Source: an uncultured Olsenella sp. (GTDB lineage Bacteria; Actinomycetota; Coriobacteriia; Coriobacteriales; Atopobiaceae). From it: a stretch of 64,000 bases of DNA. This document shows, in pieces, positions 25,555 through 32,951 of this stretch (positions are counted from its first letter, which is position 1; every line of letters starts with the position of its first letter). The translations under genes were made by a program, and so were the position numbers. The notes under the pieces are model-generated. The model was not told where the DNA came from, searched no databases, and worked only from the letters and a program-made list of their open reading frames with translations. The stretch spans positions 248,001 through 312,000 of the forward strand of contig CAKUIF010000001.1 of NCBI GenBank assembly GCA_934660915.1. Direction: 5' to 3'.

Positions 25555-26457
25555 CTAGGGGCGGGCCATCAATTCCTCGACCTCCGCGCGCGTGGCGAGG
25601 TGGTCGGAAAAAGCACTTGCGGAGCCTGCGGAGAGGCCCATCTTGAAGGCCGTCTCGTAGGAGTCGGTCTCGAGGTAGCCGGCGATGAAACCGGCGACGG
25701 AGGAGTCGCCGGCACCGACGGAGTTGACGACGGTGCCCTTGGCGGCGGGGCTCATGTGGACGCCGCCCTGGGCGTCGACGAGCACGCCGCCCTCCCCCGC
25801 CATCGAGACGAGCACGTTCTGGGCGCCCTTCTCCTGGAGCTTCTGGGCATACGGCACGACCTCGTCTCGGGCCTTGAGCTCGACGCCGAAGATGTCGCCC
25901 AGCTCGATGTTGTTCGGCTTGACGAGGAACGGCTTGTACGGGAGCACGCGGGTAAGAAGGTCGCGCTCGGCGTCGACGACGATGCGCACGCCGCGGCCGT
26001 CGAGCCGCTCCATGATGCGCTCATACATGTCGCCGGGCAGGGTGTTGGGCACGGAACCCGAGATCACGAGGATGTCGCCCTCGCCCAGCGCGTCGAGCTT
26101 GGCGTAGAGCTCCTCGATGTCCGCCTCCGTGATGCGAGGGCCCTGGCCGTTGAGCTCTGTCTCCTCGGCGGACTTGATCTTCGCGTTGATGCGGGTGAAG
26201 CCCTCCTTCACGCGGACGAGGTCGTGGTCGACGCCGGAGGCATCGAGAAGCGACTCGAGCGCGATGCCCGTGAAGCCGGCGCTGAAGCCGAGCGCACGGG
26301 AGGGGTGGCCGAGGTTGCCGAGGACGATGGACACGTTGATGCCCTTGCCTCCGGGCAGAATCTGCTCGTAGCTCGTGCGGTTGATCACGCCGAGGCGCAT
26401 ATCGTCGACGCGGACGATATAGTCGAGCGAGGGGTTGAACGTGACGGTGCAGATCAT
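25555..26457 (-). CDS. fruK: 1-phosphofructokinase
   Basis: Phosphorylates fructose 1-phosphate, the product of FruA, to fructose 1,6-bisphosphate. The 300 residues belong to the PfkB/ribokinase family. They show TVTFNPSLDYIV at the N-terminus, the substrate motif LPGGKGINVS and the catalytic VNSVGAGDSSVAGF with the anion hole and base Asp. GGAGG is six bases before the ATG. It lies 172 nt downstream of the DeoR regulator gene; that gap holds direct repeats likely to be operators. Confidence 0.95.
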   Translation of the reverse strand: MICTVTFNPSLDYIVRVDDMRLGVINRTSYEQILPGGKGINVSIVLGNLGHPSRALGFSAGFTGIALESLLDASGVDHDLVRVKEGFTRINAKIKSAEETELNGQGPRITEADIEELYAKLDALGEGDILVISGSVPNTLPGDMYERIMERLDGRGVRIVVDAERDLLTRVLPYKPFLVKPNNIELGDIFGVELKARDEVVPYAQKLQEKGAQNVLVSMAGEGGVLVDAQGGVHMSPAAKGTVVNSVGAGDSSVAGFIAGYLETDSYETAFKMGLSAGSASAFSDHLATRAEVEELMARP

Positions 26458-26481
26458 GAGATTCCTCCGTGACGTCGTGTC

Positions 26482-26495
26482 TTGATTGACTGTGA
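26482..26495 (-). promoter_or_regulatory. Predicted DeoR/FruR operator, fruK-proximal
   Basis: TTGATTGACTGTGA, 25 nt upstream of the fruK start. It is repeated with one mismatch at 26602-26615. Direct repeats of this type are typical binding sites of DeoR-family sugar regulators. Confidence 0.5.
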
Positions 26496-26601
26496 TTACT
26501 ATTGCACGTTTTTGCTCATTTTGAAAGAGAAACCTTCAAATTCCGTCACAGACGGTCGAACGGTCATTATCTGCCGGTAAACGGCACTACTTTGACTGAA
26601 T

Positions 26602-26615
26602 TTGATTGATTGTGA
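26602..26615 (-). promoter_or_regulatory. Predicted DeoR/FruR operator, distal
   Basis: TTGATTGATTGTGA, 120 nt from the sister site and just after the regulator's own stop codon. A weaker copy, TTTGACTGAA, precedes it at 26591. Two spaced sites would allow looping. Confidence 0.5.
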
Positions 26616-26629
26616 GCAGAATCGTGCTT

Positions 26630-27376
26630 CTAAACGACTTCAACGTTCTCGAGGGTCGCGAACGCGCTGCCCTCCGGCAACGCGGTCGTGACGATGGTCG
26701 CGGATCGGAAATCGCCGAACGTGACCAGGCTTGTGCGGCCGAGCTTGCTCGCGTCGGCAAGCACGAAGCGATGCATGGTCTGCGCCATCGAGAGGCGCTT
26801 GACCTCGGCCTCTGCGAAGTCCGGCGTGGTGAAGCCGTCCTCGGGTGTGGCGCCGTTCGTGCCCCAGAACCCAAGTGTGAAATGGTAGCGGCTGATCGCC
26901 GCGTTCGCGTCGGGTCCCACGAGGGCCTCAGTCGCGGATTTGAGCGAGCCCCCGAGCACAATGACCTCGAACCCGCGCGAGGCGAGCTTTAGCGCATGGC
27001 TCACGCAGTCGGTCGCGTAGACCGCGCGCTTCTCGCTCAAGGCGTCAATGAGCGCGTCGACCGTTGAGCCGGCGTCGAGGTACACGAAGTCCCGCGGCCC
27101 CACGAGCCGTGCGGCGTGCTGAGCGATGGCGTGCTTCTCGGCAGAGTGCTTGGTCGCTCGCTCGGCCACGGGGACATCGCGGGTAATGCCCTCCCTATCG
27201 AGCGAAACGGCGCCGCCATGAACCTTGGACAGGCAACCCGAGTCGTCGAGCTTCTCGAGGTCGCGGCGGACCGTCGACTCCGAGATGCCGAGGCGCGCGG
27301 CCAGGTCGACAACCGTCGCCGAGCCCTCGCCGTTGACGATCCCCAGGATCTGGGCGTGACGCTGATCGGCGAGCAT
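26630..27376 (-). CDS. fruR: DeoR-family transcriptional regulator, probable FruR
   Basis: A 248-residue DeoR/GlpR-type repressor. The N-terminal winged helix reads ATVVDLAARLGISESTVRRDLEKLDDSGC, followed by the usual HGGAV linker. The C-terminal sugar-phosphate sensor domain has FVYLDAGST and FADASKLGR-like features (VLADASKLGR). Upstream of fruK its likely effector is fructose 1-phosphate. The ATG at 27376 is one base after the stop of the oxidoreductase gene (TAGGATG), so the two are coupled. Confidence 0.88.
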   Translation of the reverse strand: MLADQRHAQILGIVNGEGSATVVDLAARLGISESTVRRDLEKLDDSGCLSKVHGGAVSLDREGITRDVPVAERATKHSAEKHAIAQHAARLVGPRDFVYLDAGSTVDALIDALSEKRAVYATDCVSHALKLASRGFEVIVLGGSLKSATEALVGPDANAAISRYHFTLGFWGTNGATPEDGFTTPDFAEAEVKRLSMAQTMHRFVLADASKLGRTSLVTFGDFRSATIVTTALPEGSAFATLENVEVV

Positions 27377-27377
27377 C

Positions 27378-28454
27378 CTACTCCTCCTCCGGGTAGACGA
27401 CGCCCCACGCGGCACGGGCATCGGTCATGATCCGCATGACGTCGGCGGCGTAGTCAATAAGAAGGGCCGCCTCGGCGTCGCCCGCGACGGCGCGCTCGAG
27501 GTCCGCCATCTCGTAGCAAAGGGCGTAGGCCTCCTCGCCCGCCTCGACCTCCTCGACGCGTCCGTCCTCGGTCCAGACGATGCGCGCACGGTCGGCGCGC
27601 GGGTACTGATCGATCTCGATGTAGCACCTGTCGAAGCTGATCACCGCGCGTTTGGGCTGCTTGGAGTGCATGGTGAGGCTGATCACCCCGAGCTGCCCCT
27701 CGACGTTGCGGCACACGAGGCCACCGGCGATGTCGACGCCCGTCTCGCAGGTGTTGCCGAGGCTCACCACCTCGGTCGGCGCGGACTCCATAAAGATGCG
27801 CATGATCGAGAGCGCATAGACGCCGATGTCGAGCATGGCGCCGCCGGCGAGGCTGCGGTTGTAGAAGCGAGTGTGCACGTCGTAGGGCTTGAAGCTGCCG
27901 AAGCTAACCTGAGCCAGGTTCATGCGGCCGAAGTCCCCGGCGTTTGCACGGGCGACGAGCTGACGGTACAGCGGCATGTGCAGGATGGTGGTCGCGTCCA
28001 TGAGCACGACGCCGTGGGCACGGGCAAGCTCACGTGCCTCGTCGAGCTCGGCGGAGTTCAGGGTGATGGACTTCTCGCAAAGCACATGCTTGCCCGCGGC
28101 CAGGCAGGCGCGCAGGTAGGTGATGTGGGTGTTGTGCGGGGTGGTGATGTAGACAGCGTCGATGTCCGGGTCGGAGCAAAGCTCCTCGAGCGAGCCGTAG
28201 ACGCGCGTGACGCCATTGGCGACGGCGAAGGCCTCGGCCTTGGCAAGGGTGCGGTTCTGCACGCCGGCAAGCGTACGCCCAGCGAGCTCGAGCGACTCCG
28301 CCATCTGGTTGGCGATCACGCCACAACCGATGACGGCCCAGCGCAGTTGCGGGGCAGCAAAGATGTCGGACGGGAACTGCTTGCTCTGCGCGGCGGCGAA
28401 GGCGGCCTTCGCAGCGGCTTCGGCGTCGAGCGGGGCGGCGGAGACATCGGCCAT
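27378..28454 (-). CDS. Gfo/Idh/MocA-family NAD(P)-dependent oxidoreductase
   Basis: A 358-residue sugar or inositol dehydrogenase-like enzyme. After an Ala-rich lead of about 35 residues, the Rossmann motif is VIGCGVIANQM (the usual GxGxxG with Ala in place of the last Gly). The conserved catalytic-site motif is LCEKSIT (EKP is usual; Ser replaces Pro), and the second domain follows with GGAMLDIGVY. AAAGGAG lies before the ATG at 28454. Overlap-like coupling to fruR suggests the substrate is a sugar or sugar phosphate linked to fructose metabolism, but this is inference. Confidence 0.85.
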   Translation of the reverse strand: MADVSAAPLDAEAAAKAAFAAAQSKQFPSDIFAAPQLRWAVIGCGVIANQMAESLELAGRTLAGVQNRTLAKAEAFAVANGVTRVYGSLEELCSDPDIDAVYITTPHNTHITYLRACLAAGKHVLCEKSITLNSAELDEARELARAHGVVLMDATTILHMPLYRQLVARANAGDFGRMNLAQVSFGSFKPYDVHTRFYNRSLAGGAMLDIGVYALSIMRIFMESAPTEVVSLGNTCETGVDIAGGLVCRNVEGQLGVISLTMHSKQPKRAVISFDRCYIEIDQYPRADRARIVWTEDGRVEEVEAGEEAYALCYEMADLERAVAGDAEAALLIDYAADVMRIMTDARAAWGVVYPEEE

Positions 28455-28586
28455 GTAAGCTCCTTTGACAGCCGTGTTCGGATGCCGTAAGTATAGCCCA
28501 CAGCAATCCGTTTCCGTCATTTTCTTCCATTTCCGCGCAGCGCTCTCCGCGCTCCATATTGCTCTGATAGAAAGAAGCCCCCTTCG

Positions 28587-29129
28587 TCACTCCCCCGTAA
28601 GGTCGCGATATTCCTGGGTTCCCGAATCCGACCAGGACTTCTTTCCGCTTGCCACGACGGTGCCCGACTTCTCGTCGTAGGCGTAGACGTCGATGATCTG
28701 GGCATCGGCCGGGGCCCAGGAGCCGTCGGCGTCCTTATCGGCGCGATACTGCACGTAGAGCAGGCACTTCTCGTTGGCGGAACGGCGGTCGAAGAGGACG
28801 TACTCCACCCGCGAGCTCGTCTCGGAAAGGACGAGCCGCTCATTTCCCTTCGCGTCGGCGTCTTGGAAGCAGTTGAGTCCCTGCAGCTCGAATACCTGCG
28901 TATAAATGGCCTGGAAGCCCTCGTGGATGATCTCGCCCTCGTCGCGCTCGTTGGCGAGCACGTCGTCGACCACGGTGTCGCCCCCGGTCTGGTTGCCCGA
29001 GTCCACAGGCTGCGCCAGCCCCGTAGTTCTTTTGAGCTCGGGCGGCTTTGCCTTGCTTGAGCCGCAGCCAGTCATAAAGGCCGTCGACGCAAGGACGAAC
29101 CCGAGGACCCCACAGAGCACCCGCTTCAT
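28587..29129 (-). CDS. Small secreted lipoprotein, unknown function
   Basis: A 180-residue protein with a lipoprotein signal (MKRVLCG, hydrophobic core, lipobox MTGC). The mature region begins with a flexible Gly/Thr stretch and has no motif I recognise. Acidic segments and a pattern of short strands (YVLFDRRS, LLYVQYRAD, AQIIDVYAYDE) suggest a small beta-rich domain. The start is ATG at 29129; an upstream ATG three codons earlier is possible, and the ribosome site is weak. It is separated from nanE by a hairpin at 29173-29206. Confidence 0.65.
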   Translation of the reverse strand: MKRVLCGVLGFVLASTAFMTGCGSSKAKPPELKRTTGLAQPVDSGNQTGGDTVVDDVLANERDEGEIIHEGFQAIYTQVFELQGLNCFQDADAKGNERLVLSETSSRVEYVLFDRRSANEKCLLYVQYRADKDADGSWAPADAQIIDVYAYDEKSGTVVASGKKSWSDSGTQEYRDLTGE

Positions 29130-29172
29130 GAGCACCATCCCCAAGAATATCTACAGCAAACATCGACGCAAG

Positions 29173-29206
29173 AGGGCGGGGCGGACCCAATCGTCCACCC
29201 CGCCCT
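29173..29206 (-). terminator. GC hairpin after nanE
   Basis: A 14-bp stem with one mismatch (AGGGCGGGGCGGAC with GTCCACCCCGCCCT). The minus-strand tail CTCTTGCG is a poor U-tract, so termination efficiency is uncertain. Confidence 0.55.
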
Positions 29207-29241
29207 ATTTTAAAAGCAAAGCAAGAAGGGCAGAGAAGGTC

Positions 29242-29931
29242 CTAGCCCTCGATAGCGGCGGCGAACCAGCTCGTGATGCTCGTCGGGTGCGTGATGCCGG
29301 TGCCGGCGACGACGGCCCAGGCGCCGGCGTCAATGGCGGCCTTGGCGTCCGCCGGGACGTGCACGTGGCCCTCGCAGATAATCGGGAAGCCCGGGAACTC
29401 CTCGACGGCCTGGCGAAGAATAGGCAGGTCGGGGCCATCATCCATCGTGGTGTCGATGGCGGCCTTGTTGTGGGAGAGCGTGGTCGAGGCGATGTCGCAG
29501 CCGCAGGCGACGGCGCGGCGGATGTCCTCGATGGTCATGCAGTCGGCCATGATGAGGGTCTCGCACTGCTCGCGCAAGGCGGCGACGGTCTCCTCGAAGG
29601 TGCGTCCGTCGGGACGCGGGCGGTCGGTGGCGTCGAGCGCGACGATGTCGGCGCCGGCGTTCACGCAGGCGACCGCGTGGCGAAGGGTCGGGGTGATGTA
29701 GACGCCATCATGCCCTTCTTTCCAAAGGCCGATGACGGGGACCTCGCAGCGGCCCTTGATGGCGGCGATGTCAGAGAGGCCCTGGCAGCGGATGGCTGCG
29801 GCGCCGCCGAGCTCGCAGGCGCGCGCCATCTGGGCCATGGTCTCGGGGTGGCGGAGCGGCTCGCCCATATAAGCCTGGACGCTTACGATGAGCTTGCCTT
29901 TAAGGGACTGGATCAGCGGATCTTCGGTCAT
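29242..29931 (-). CDS. nanE: N-acetylmannosamine-6-phosphate 2-epimerase
   Basis: Converts ManNAc-6-phosphate to GlcNAc-6-phosphate in sialic-acid breakdown. It is a 229-residue TIM barrel with the family signatures KLIVSVQAYMGEPLRH at the N-terminus, PVIGLWKEGHDGVYITPT, ADIVALDATDRPRP and a C-terminal phosphate-binding GAWAVVAGTGIT. The start is ATG at 29931 with AAAGGAG nine bases upstream. It is the last of the nanA, kinase, nanE series. nagA and nagB, needed to finish the pathway, are not in the window. Confidence 0.93.
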   Translation of the reverse strand: MTEDPLIQSLKGKLIVSVQAYMGEPLRHPETMAQMARACELGGAAAIRCQGLSDIAAIKGRCEVPVIGLWKEGHDGVYITPTLRHAVACVNAGADIVALDATDRPRPDGRTFEETVAALREQCETLIMADCMTIEDIRRAVACGCDIASTTLSHNKAAIDTTMDDGPDLPILRQAVEEFPGFPIICEGHVHVPADAKAAIDAGAWAVVAGTGITHPTSITSWFAAAIEG

Positions 29932-29979
29932 GTAGCGATGCTCCTTTCGAGCGGGGAACGGGTTTAGCCCCGGCACCCG

Positions 29980-30942
29980 CTAATCGGCATAGGCGGACTT
30001 GACGATGTTCTCGGCGGCGCCGATGAGCGGCGCGTCCCCGCCGAGGTCGCCCGAGACGATGGGCGTGGCGGCGACGGGCGGCATCGCGGCCTCGCGCCAG
30101 CCAGCGTCCATAGCGTCGTGCCAGGCAGGTCCGCACAGGGCGACGGAGCCCGACAGGATGATGCACTCGGGGTCGAGCATGTTCGAGAGGCTGCCGAGGA
30201 CCTCGCCGATGGCATGTCCGCTCCTGGCCTCGGCGGCGATGGCCGCCTCGTCGCCGGCCGCGGCGCGCTTGTCGATGACGGCGCCGTCCACAGGCTTGCC
30301 CTCCTCGTCGACGGGGTCGCCGCCGAGCTCGAGGTAGCGCTCGATGATGCCGGGGCCGCAGGCGATGGTCTCCATGTGGCCGACGGCGCCGCACTGGCAG
30401 GGGATGCCCGCCGCGTCGCTGCAGCTCACGTGGCCGATGTGGCCCGCCTCGTTGTGCGCGCCCAGCATGATAAGGCCGCGCTCGACGAAGGCGCCGCCGA
30501 CGCCCGTGCCCACCGCCGCCACAAGGCAGCTCTGCTTGCCGGCGCCGGCGCCCCAGCGCGCCTCGCCGAGAGCATGCGCGTGGACGTCGTTCAGGACGCG
30601 GGCGGGAAGGCCGGTCGCCGCCGTGAGCTCAGAGCCCAGGTGGGTGCCGCCCCAGCCGGGCATCATGTCGTTGGCGTAGGTGACGTCGCCCGTGCGGGGG
30701 TCGATGACGCCGCCGGAGCTCACGCCGATGCCCGCGAGGCTCTCGGCGCCGCCGGCGAGCTCGATCACGCGCTTGGCCATCTTTATGGCGTTGGCCAGGA
30801 CCACCTGACCGCCGCGTTTGGCCTCAGTCGGGATCTTCTCGTAGAACTCGACCACAGGCTTTTGCCCGGCCTCGAGGGTCACGAGGGCGGATGCGATCTT
30901 TGTGCCGCCGATGTCGATGGCGACGACCTTCTGGCTCCCCAT
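29980..30942 (-). CDS. nanK: ROK-family kinase, probable N-acetylmannosamine kinase
   Basis: ATP-dependent sugar kinase, 320 residues, that would phosphorylate the ManNAc released by NanA. It shows the ROK phosphate-1 motif VAIDIGGTKIASAL, the catalytic Asp in VLNDVHAHALGEA and the ROK metal-binding region GHVSCSDAAGIPCQCGAVGHMETIA. The last Cys of the usual CxCGxxGCxE is replaced by His, a substitution that could still bind zinc. GGAGG precedes the ATG at 30942. Its place between nanA and nanE supports the substrate call; glucose or GlcNAc kinase is the alternative. Confidence 0.85.
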   Translation of the reverse strand: MGSQKVVAIDIGGTKIASALVTLEAGQKPVVEFYEKIPTEAKRGGQVVLANAIKMAKRVIELAGGAESLAGIGVSSGGVIDPRTGDVTYANDMMPGWGGTHLGSELTAATGLPARVLNDVHAHALGEARWGAGAGKQSCLVAAVGTGVGGAFVERGLIMLGAHNEAGHIGHVSCSDAAGIPCQCGAVGHMETIACGPGIIERYLELGGDPVDEEGKPVDGAVIDKRAAAGDEAAIAAEARSGHAIGEVLGSLSNMLDPECIILSGSVALCGPAWHDAMDAGWREAAMPPVAATPIVSGDLGGDAPLIGAAENIVKSAYAD

Positions 30943-30966
30943 AGTTGCCTCCACATCAAAAAAGTG

Positions 30967-30995
30967 ATGGGGCAGGAGACGGCCCCCTGCCCCAT
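30967..30995 (-). other. Intercistronic hairpin between nanA and nanK
   Basis: A perfect 10-bp stem (ATGGGGCAGG and complement) with a 9-nt loop in the 62-nt gap. No U-tract follows. It probably stabilises or segments the operon message. Confidence 0.55.
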
Positions 30996-31004
30996 GCGTA
31001 TACG

Positions 31005-31928
31005 TTACAGCAGGCCGTTGTCGGCGAGGACCTTGCGGATGGCCTCGACGTTCTCGCCCGTCATGGCCTTAACGGGGCGCGGCATGGTCGGGGAGTCAAA
31101 GACGCCCATGAGGTTCAAGGCGGTCTTGAAGGCGCCGACGCCGCCGGCGTAGCCCTGGACGCCGGAGGTGACGTCCCAGATGTGGGAGATCTCGTTCAGG
31201 CGGTCCTGCTCAGCCTTGACCGTGGCCCAGTCGCCGGCCTCGGCGGCCTTCCACATGCGCACGTAGCCCTCGGGCTCGACGTTGGCGAGGCCCGGGACGG
31301 AGCCGTCGGCGCCGCCGAGGTAGGCACCGTCGACGACGACCTCGTGACCGGTGAGGATGGTCATCGGGTGACCGTTCTTCTCGTTCTCCTGGACGAGGTA
31401 GCGGAAGCTGACGTCATCGCCGGAGGAGTCCTTGACGCCGGCGAGCACGCCCTCGGCGCCGAGCTTGGCAAGGAGCTTCCAGGGGAGCTTGGTGTGGACG
31501 CACACGGGGATGTCGTAGGCGAAGATCGGCAGGTCGAGCTCCTCGTGGAGGATGCGGAAGTGCTCCTCGACCTCGGCCATGCCCTGGAGGGCGTAGAACG
31601 GGCAGGTGGCAACGAGGGCGTCGGCGCCGAGGGCCTGGGCCTTCTTGCCCTGGGCGAGCACGCGCTCGGTCTCGGTGTCGATAATGCCGACGAGGACGGG
31701 GACGCGGTGGTCGACGATGCGGACGGCCTCCTTAATGATCTGCTCGCGGCGCTCGTCGGTCGAGAAGACGACCTCACCGGAGGAGCCGAGGAAGAACAGG
31801 CCGTCGACGCCGGCGTCGATCATGCGGTTGATGAGGCGCTCGAAGGACGGGACGTCGAGCTCGTGGTCGGGGGTGTCGGGGATGACGACGGGGGGAATGA
31901 CGCCGCGGATCTGGAACTTGTCAGCCAT
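31005..31928 (-). CDS. nanA: N-acetylneuraminate lyase (DapA/NAL family)
   Basis: Aldolase that splits N-acetylneuraminate into pyruvate and ManNAc. It is a 307-residue TIM barrel with the carboxylate-binding GSSGE (GSTGE in most lyases), the Tyr region FAYDIPVC and the Schiff-base Lys in LAGVKDSSGDD. Family members also include dihydrodipicolinate synthase and other pyruvate aldolases. The adjacent nanK and nanE and the absence of other lysine genes favour the sialic-acid function. AAAGG lies seven bases before the ATG. Confidence 0.88.
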   Translation of the reverse strand: MADKFQIRGVIPPVVIPDTPDHELDVPSFERLINRMIDAGVDGLFFLGSSGEVVFSTDERREQIIKEAVRIVDHRVPVLVGIIDTETERVLAQGKKAQALGADALVATCPFYALQGMAEVEEHFRILHEELDLPIFAYDIPVCVHTKLPWKLLAKLGAEGVLAGVKDSSGDDVSFRYLVQENEKNGHPMTILTGHEVVVDGAYLGGADGSVPGLANVEPEGYVRMWKAAEAGDWATVKAEQDRLNEISHIWDVTSGVQGYAGGVGAFKTALNLMGVFDSPTMPRPVKAMTGENVEAIRKVLADNGLL

Positions 31929-31951
31929 GCTGATGCCTTTCTATGAGGTCG

Positions 31952-31989
31952 GGCGGGGGCCTCTCCCCCGCCGTAGCCCCTTGCGGGGC
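31952..31989 (-). other. Two tandem hairpins upstream of nanA
   Basis: GGCGGGGG/CCCCCGCC with a 5-nt loop (31952-31972) and GCCCC/GGGGC with a 4-nt loop (31976-31989), in the 99-nt gap before nanA. No U-tract is seen, so these are message-processing or attenuating structures at most. Confidence 0.5.
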
Positions 31990-32027
31990 CTGATTGATGC
32001 TAAACCGTCATGCGGGCGGCGGGCTCA

Positions 32028-32951
32028 TCACTCGCCGAAATGCATGAAGGCAAGAAGCCTGTTCTCGAAGTCGTTCAGCCGCTCGTGCCCGTACTTGGGG
32101 TAGACGGCGAGCCGCTTTGCGCAGCCTGCGCGGTTATAGGCCGCGTACTGGGTCAGCGGGCGGGCGACGGCATCCATAAGGCAGATGCCGTCCAAAAGCT
32201 CGCACCCCTCGGGAAGAAGCGCCGAGAAGTTCGCCGCGTCCACATAGCCAAGTGCCGAGAAGAACTCGCCGGCGCGCTCGGCGCACGGATCATCCTCGCG
32301 GAAGTGGCGAAGGACGCCCTCGTAGGCGTAGCCGGAGGCGCCCTGCTCCCACGCGCCGCGAACGTCCGCGGGCATGACGTTGACCACGGCGCACTTGGCG
32401 ACGCCGCGGGCAAGCGCCGCCGCGGCAAGCGCAAAGAGGCCGCCGAAGCCCTCGCCGTGGGTCATGAGGCGATCCGGGTCGACGCCGGGAAGACTGCCTG
32501 CAAGGCTTGCGGCCACCAGGGCGTCGTCGACGAGCTGAGCGGCGGCCATGCCCTCGGGCCCTTCTCGCCATCCGGCAGTGACGTCTCGCGACCAGGCGCG
32601 GTACTCGGGGTGCACGACGGCGTAGCCGGCCGCGACGTAGCGGGAGAGCTGGAACCAGCCGCGAGTGCCGCGGTCGAGGTCGTGCCACACGAGGATGCAA
32701 GGGTGCGGCCCCTCGGACTTGGGCAGGATGACGCGGGCGTGAAGGGCAGCGCCGTCGGTCGCCGTGTAGGACATGCGACGGTAGACGGCCTGGGGGGTCT
32801 CGATGCCGACCTCCTCGAGCGTCGCCTGCTGTTCCCGGGCGCACGCAGCGGCGCGGCCGGCGCGCGCACCCCAGAAGGACGCAAACCCCTCGGGGGTGGG
32901 ATCGGCACCGAGGTACTTCTCGCCTTTCTTTATAAGATCGGAAACACCCAT
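32028..32951 (-). CDS. CE7-like alpha/beta hydrolase lacking the serine nucleophile
   Basis: A 307-residue paralogue of the adjacent esterase. It keeps the fold landmarks, including the acid residue region (LMDAVARPLTQYAAYN) and the histidine (YPKYGHE). At the nucleophile elbow, however, it reads HGEGFGG where the neighbour has NGSSQGGG, so residue 168 (codon 32448-32450, GGC) is Gly instead of Ser. It is therefore unlikely to be a normal esterase. It could be a regulatory or structural partner of the active enzyme, or bind ligand only. Its ATG overlaps the esterase stop by one base (TGATG), with GGGGGAGG upstream, so the two are made together. Confidence 0.8.
   Translation of the reverse strand: MGVSDLIKKGEKYLGADPTPEGFASFWGARAGRAAACAREQQATLEEVGIETPQAVYRRMSYTATDGAALHARVILPKSEGPHPCILVWHDLDRGTRGWFQLSRYVAAGYAVVHPEYRAWSRDVTAGWREGPEGMAAAQLVDDALVAASLAGSLPGVDPDRLMTHGEGFGGLFALAAAALARGVAKCAVVNVMPADVRGAWEQGASGYAYEGVLRHFREDDPCAERAGEFFSALGYVDAANFSALLPEGCELLDGICLMDAVARPLTQYAAYNRAGCAKRLAVYPKYGHERLNDFENRLLAFMHFGE

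Noticed and set aside
31005..31928. Dihydrodipicolinate synthase instead of N-acetylneuraminate lyase
   Set aside because: It cannot be excluded from motifs alone, but adjacency to nanK and nanE and the lack of lysine-pathway genes make the lyase much more likely.
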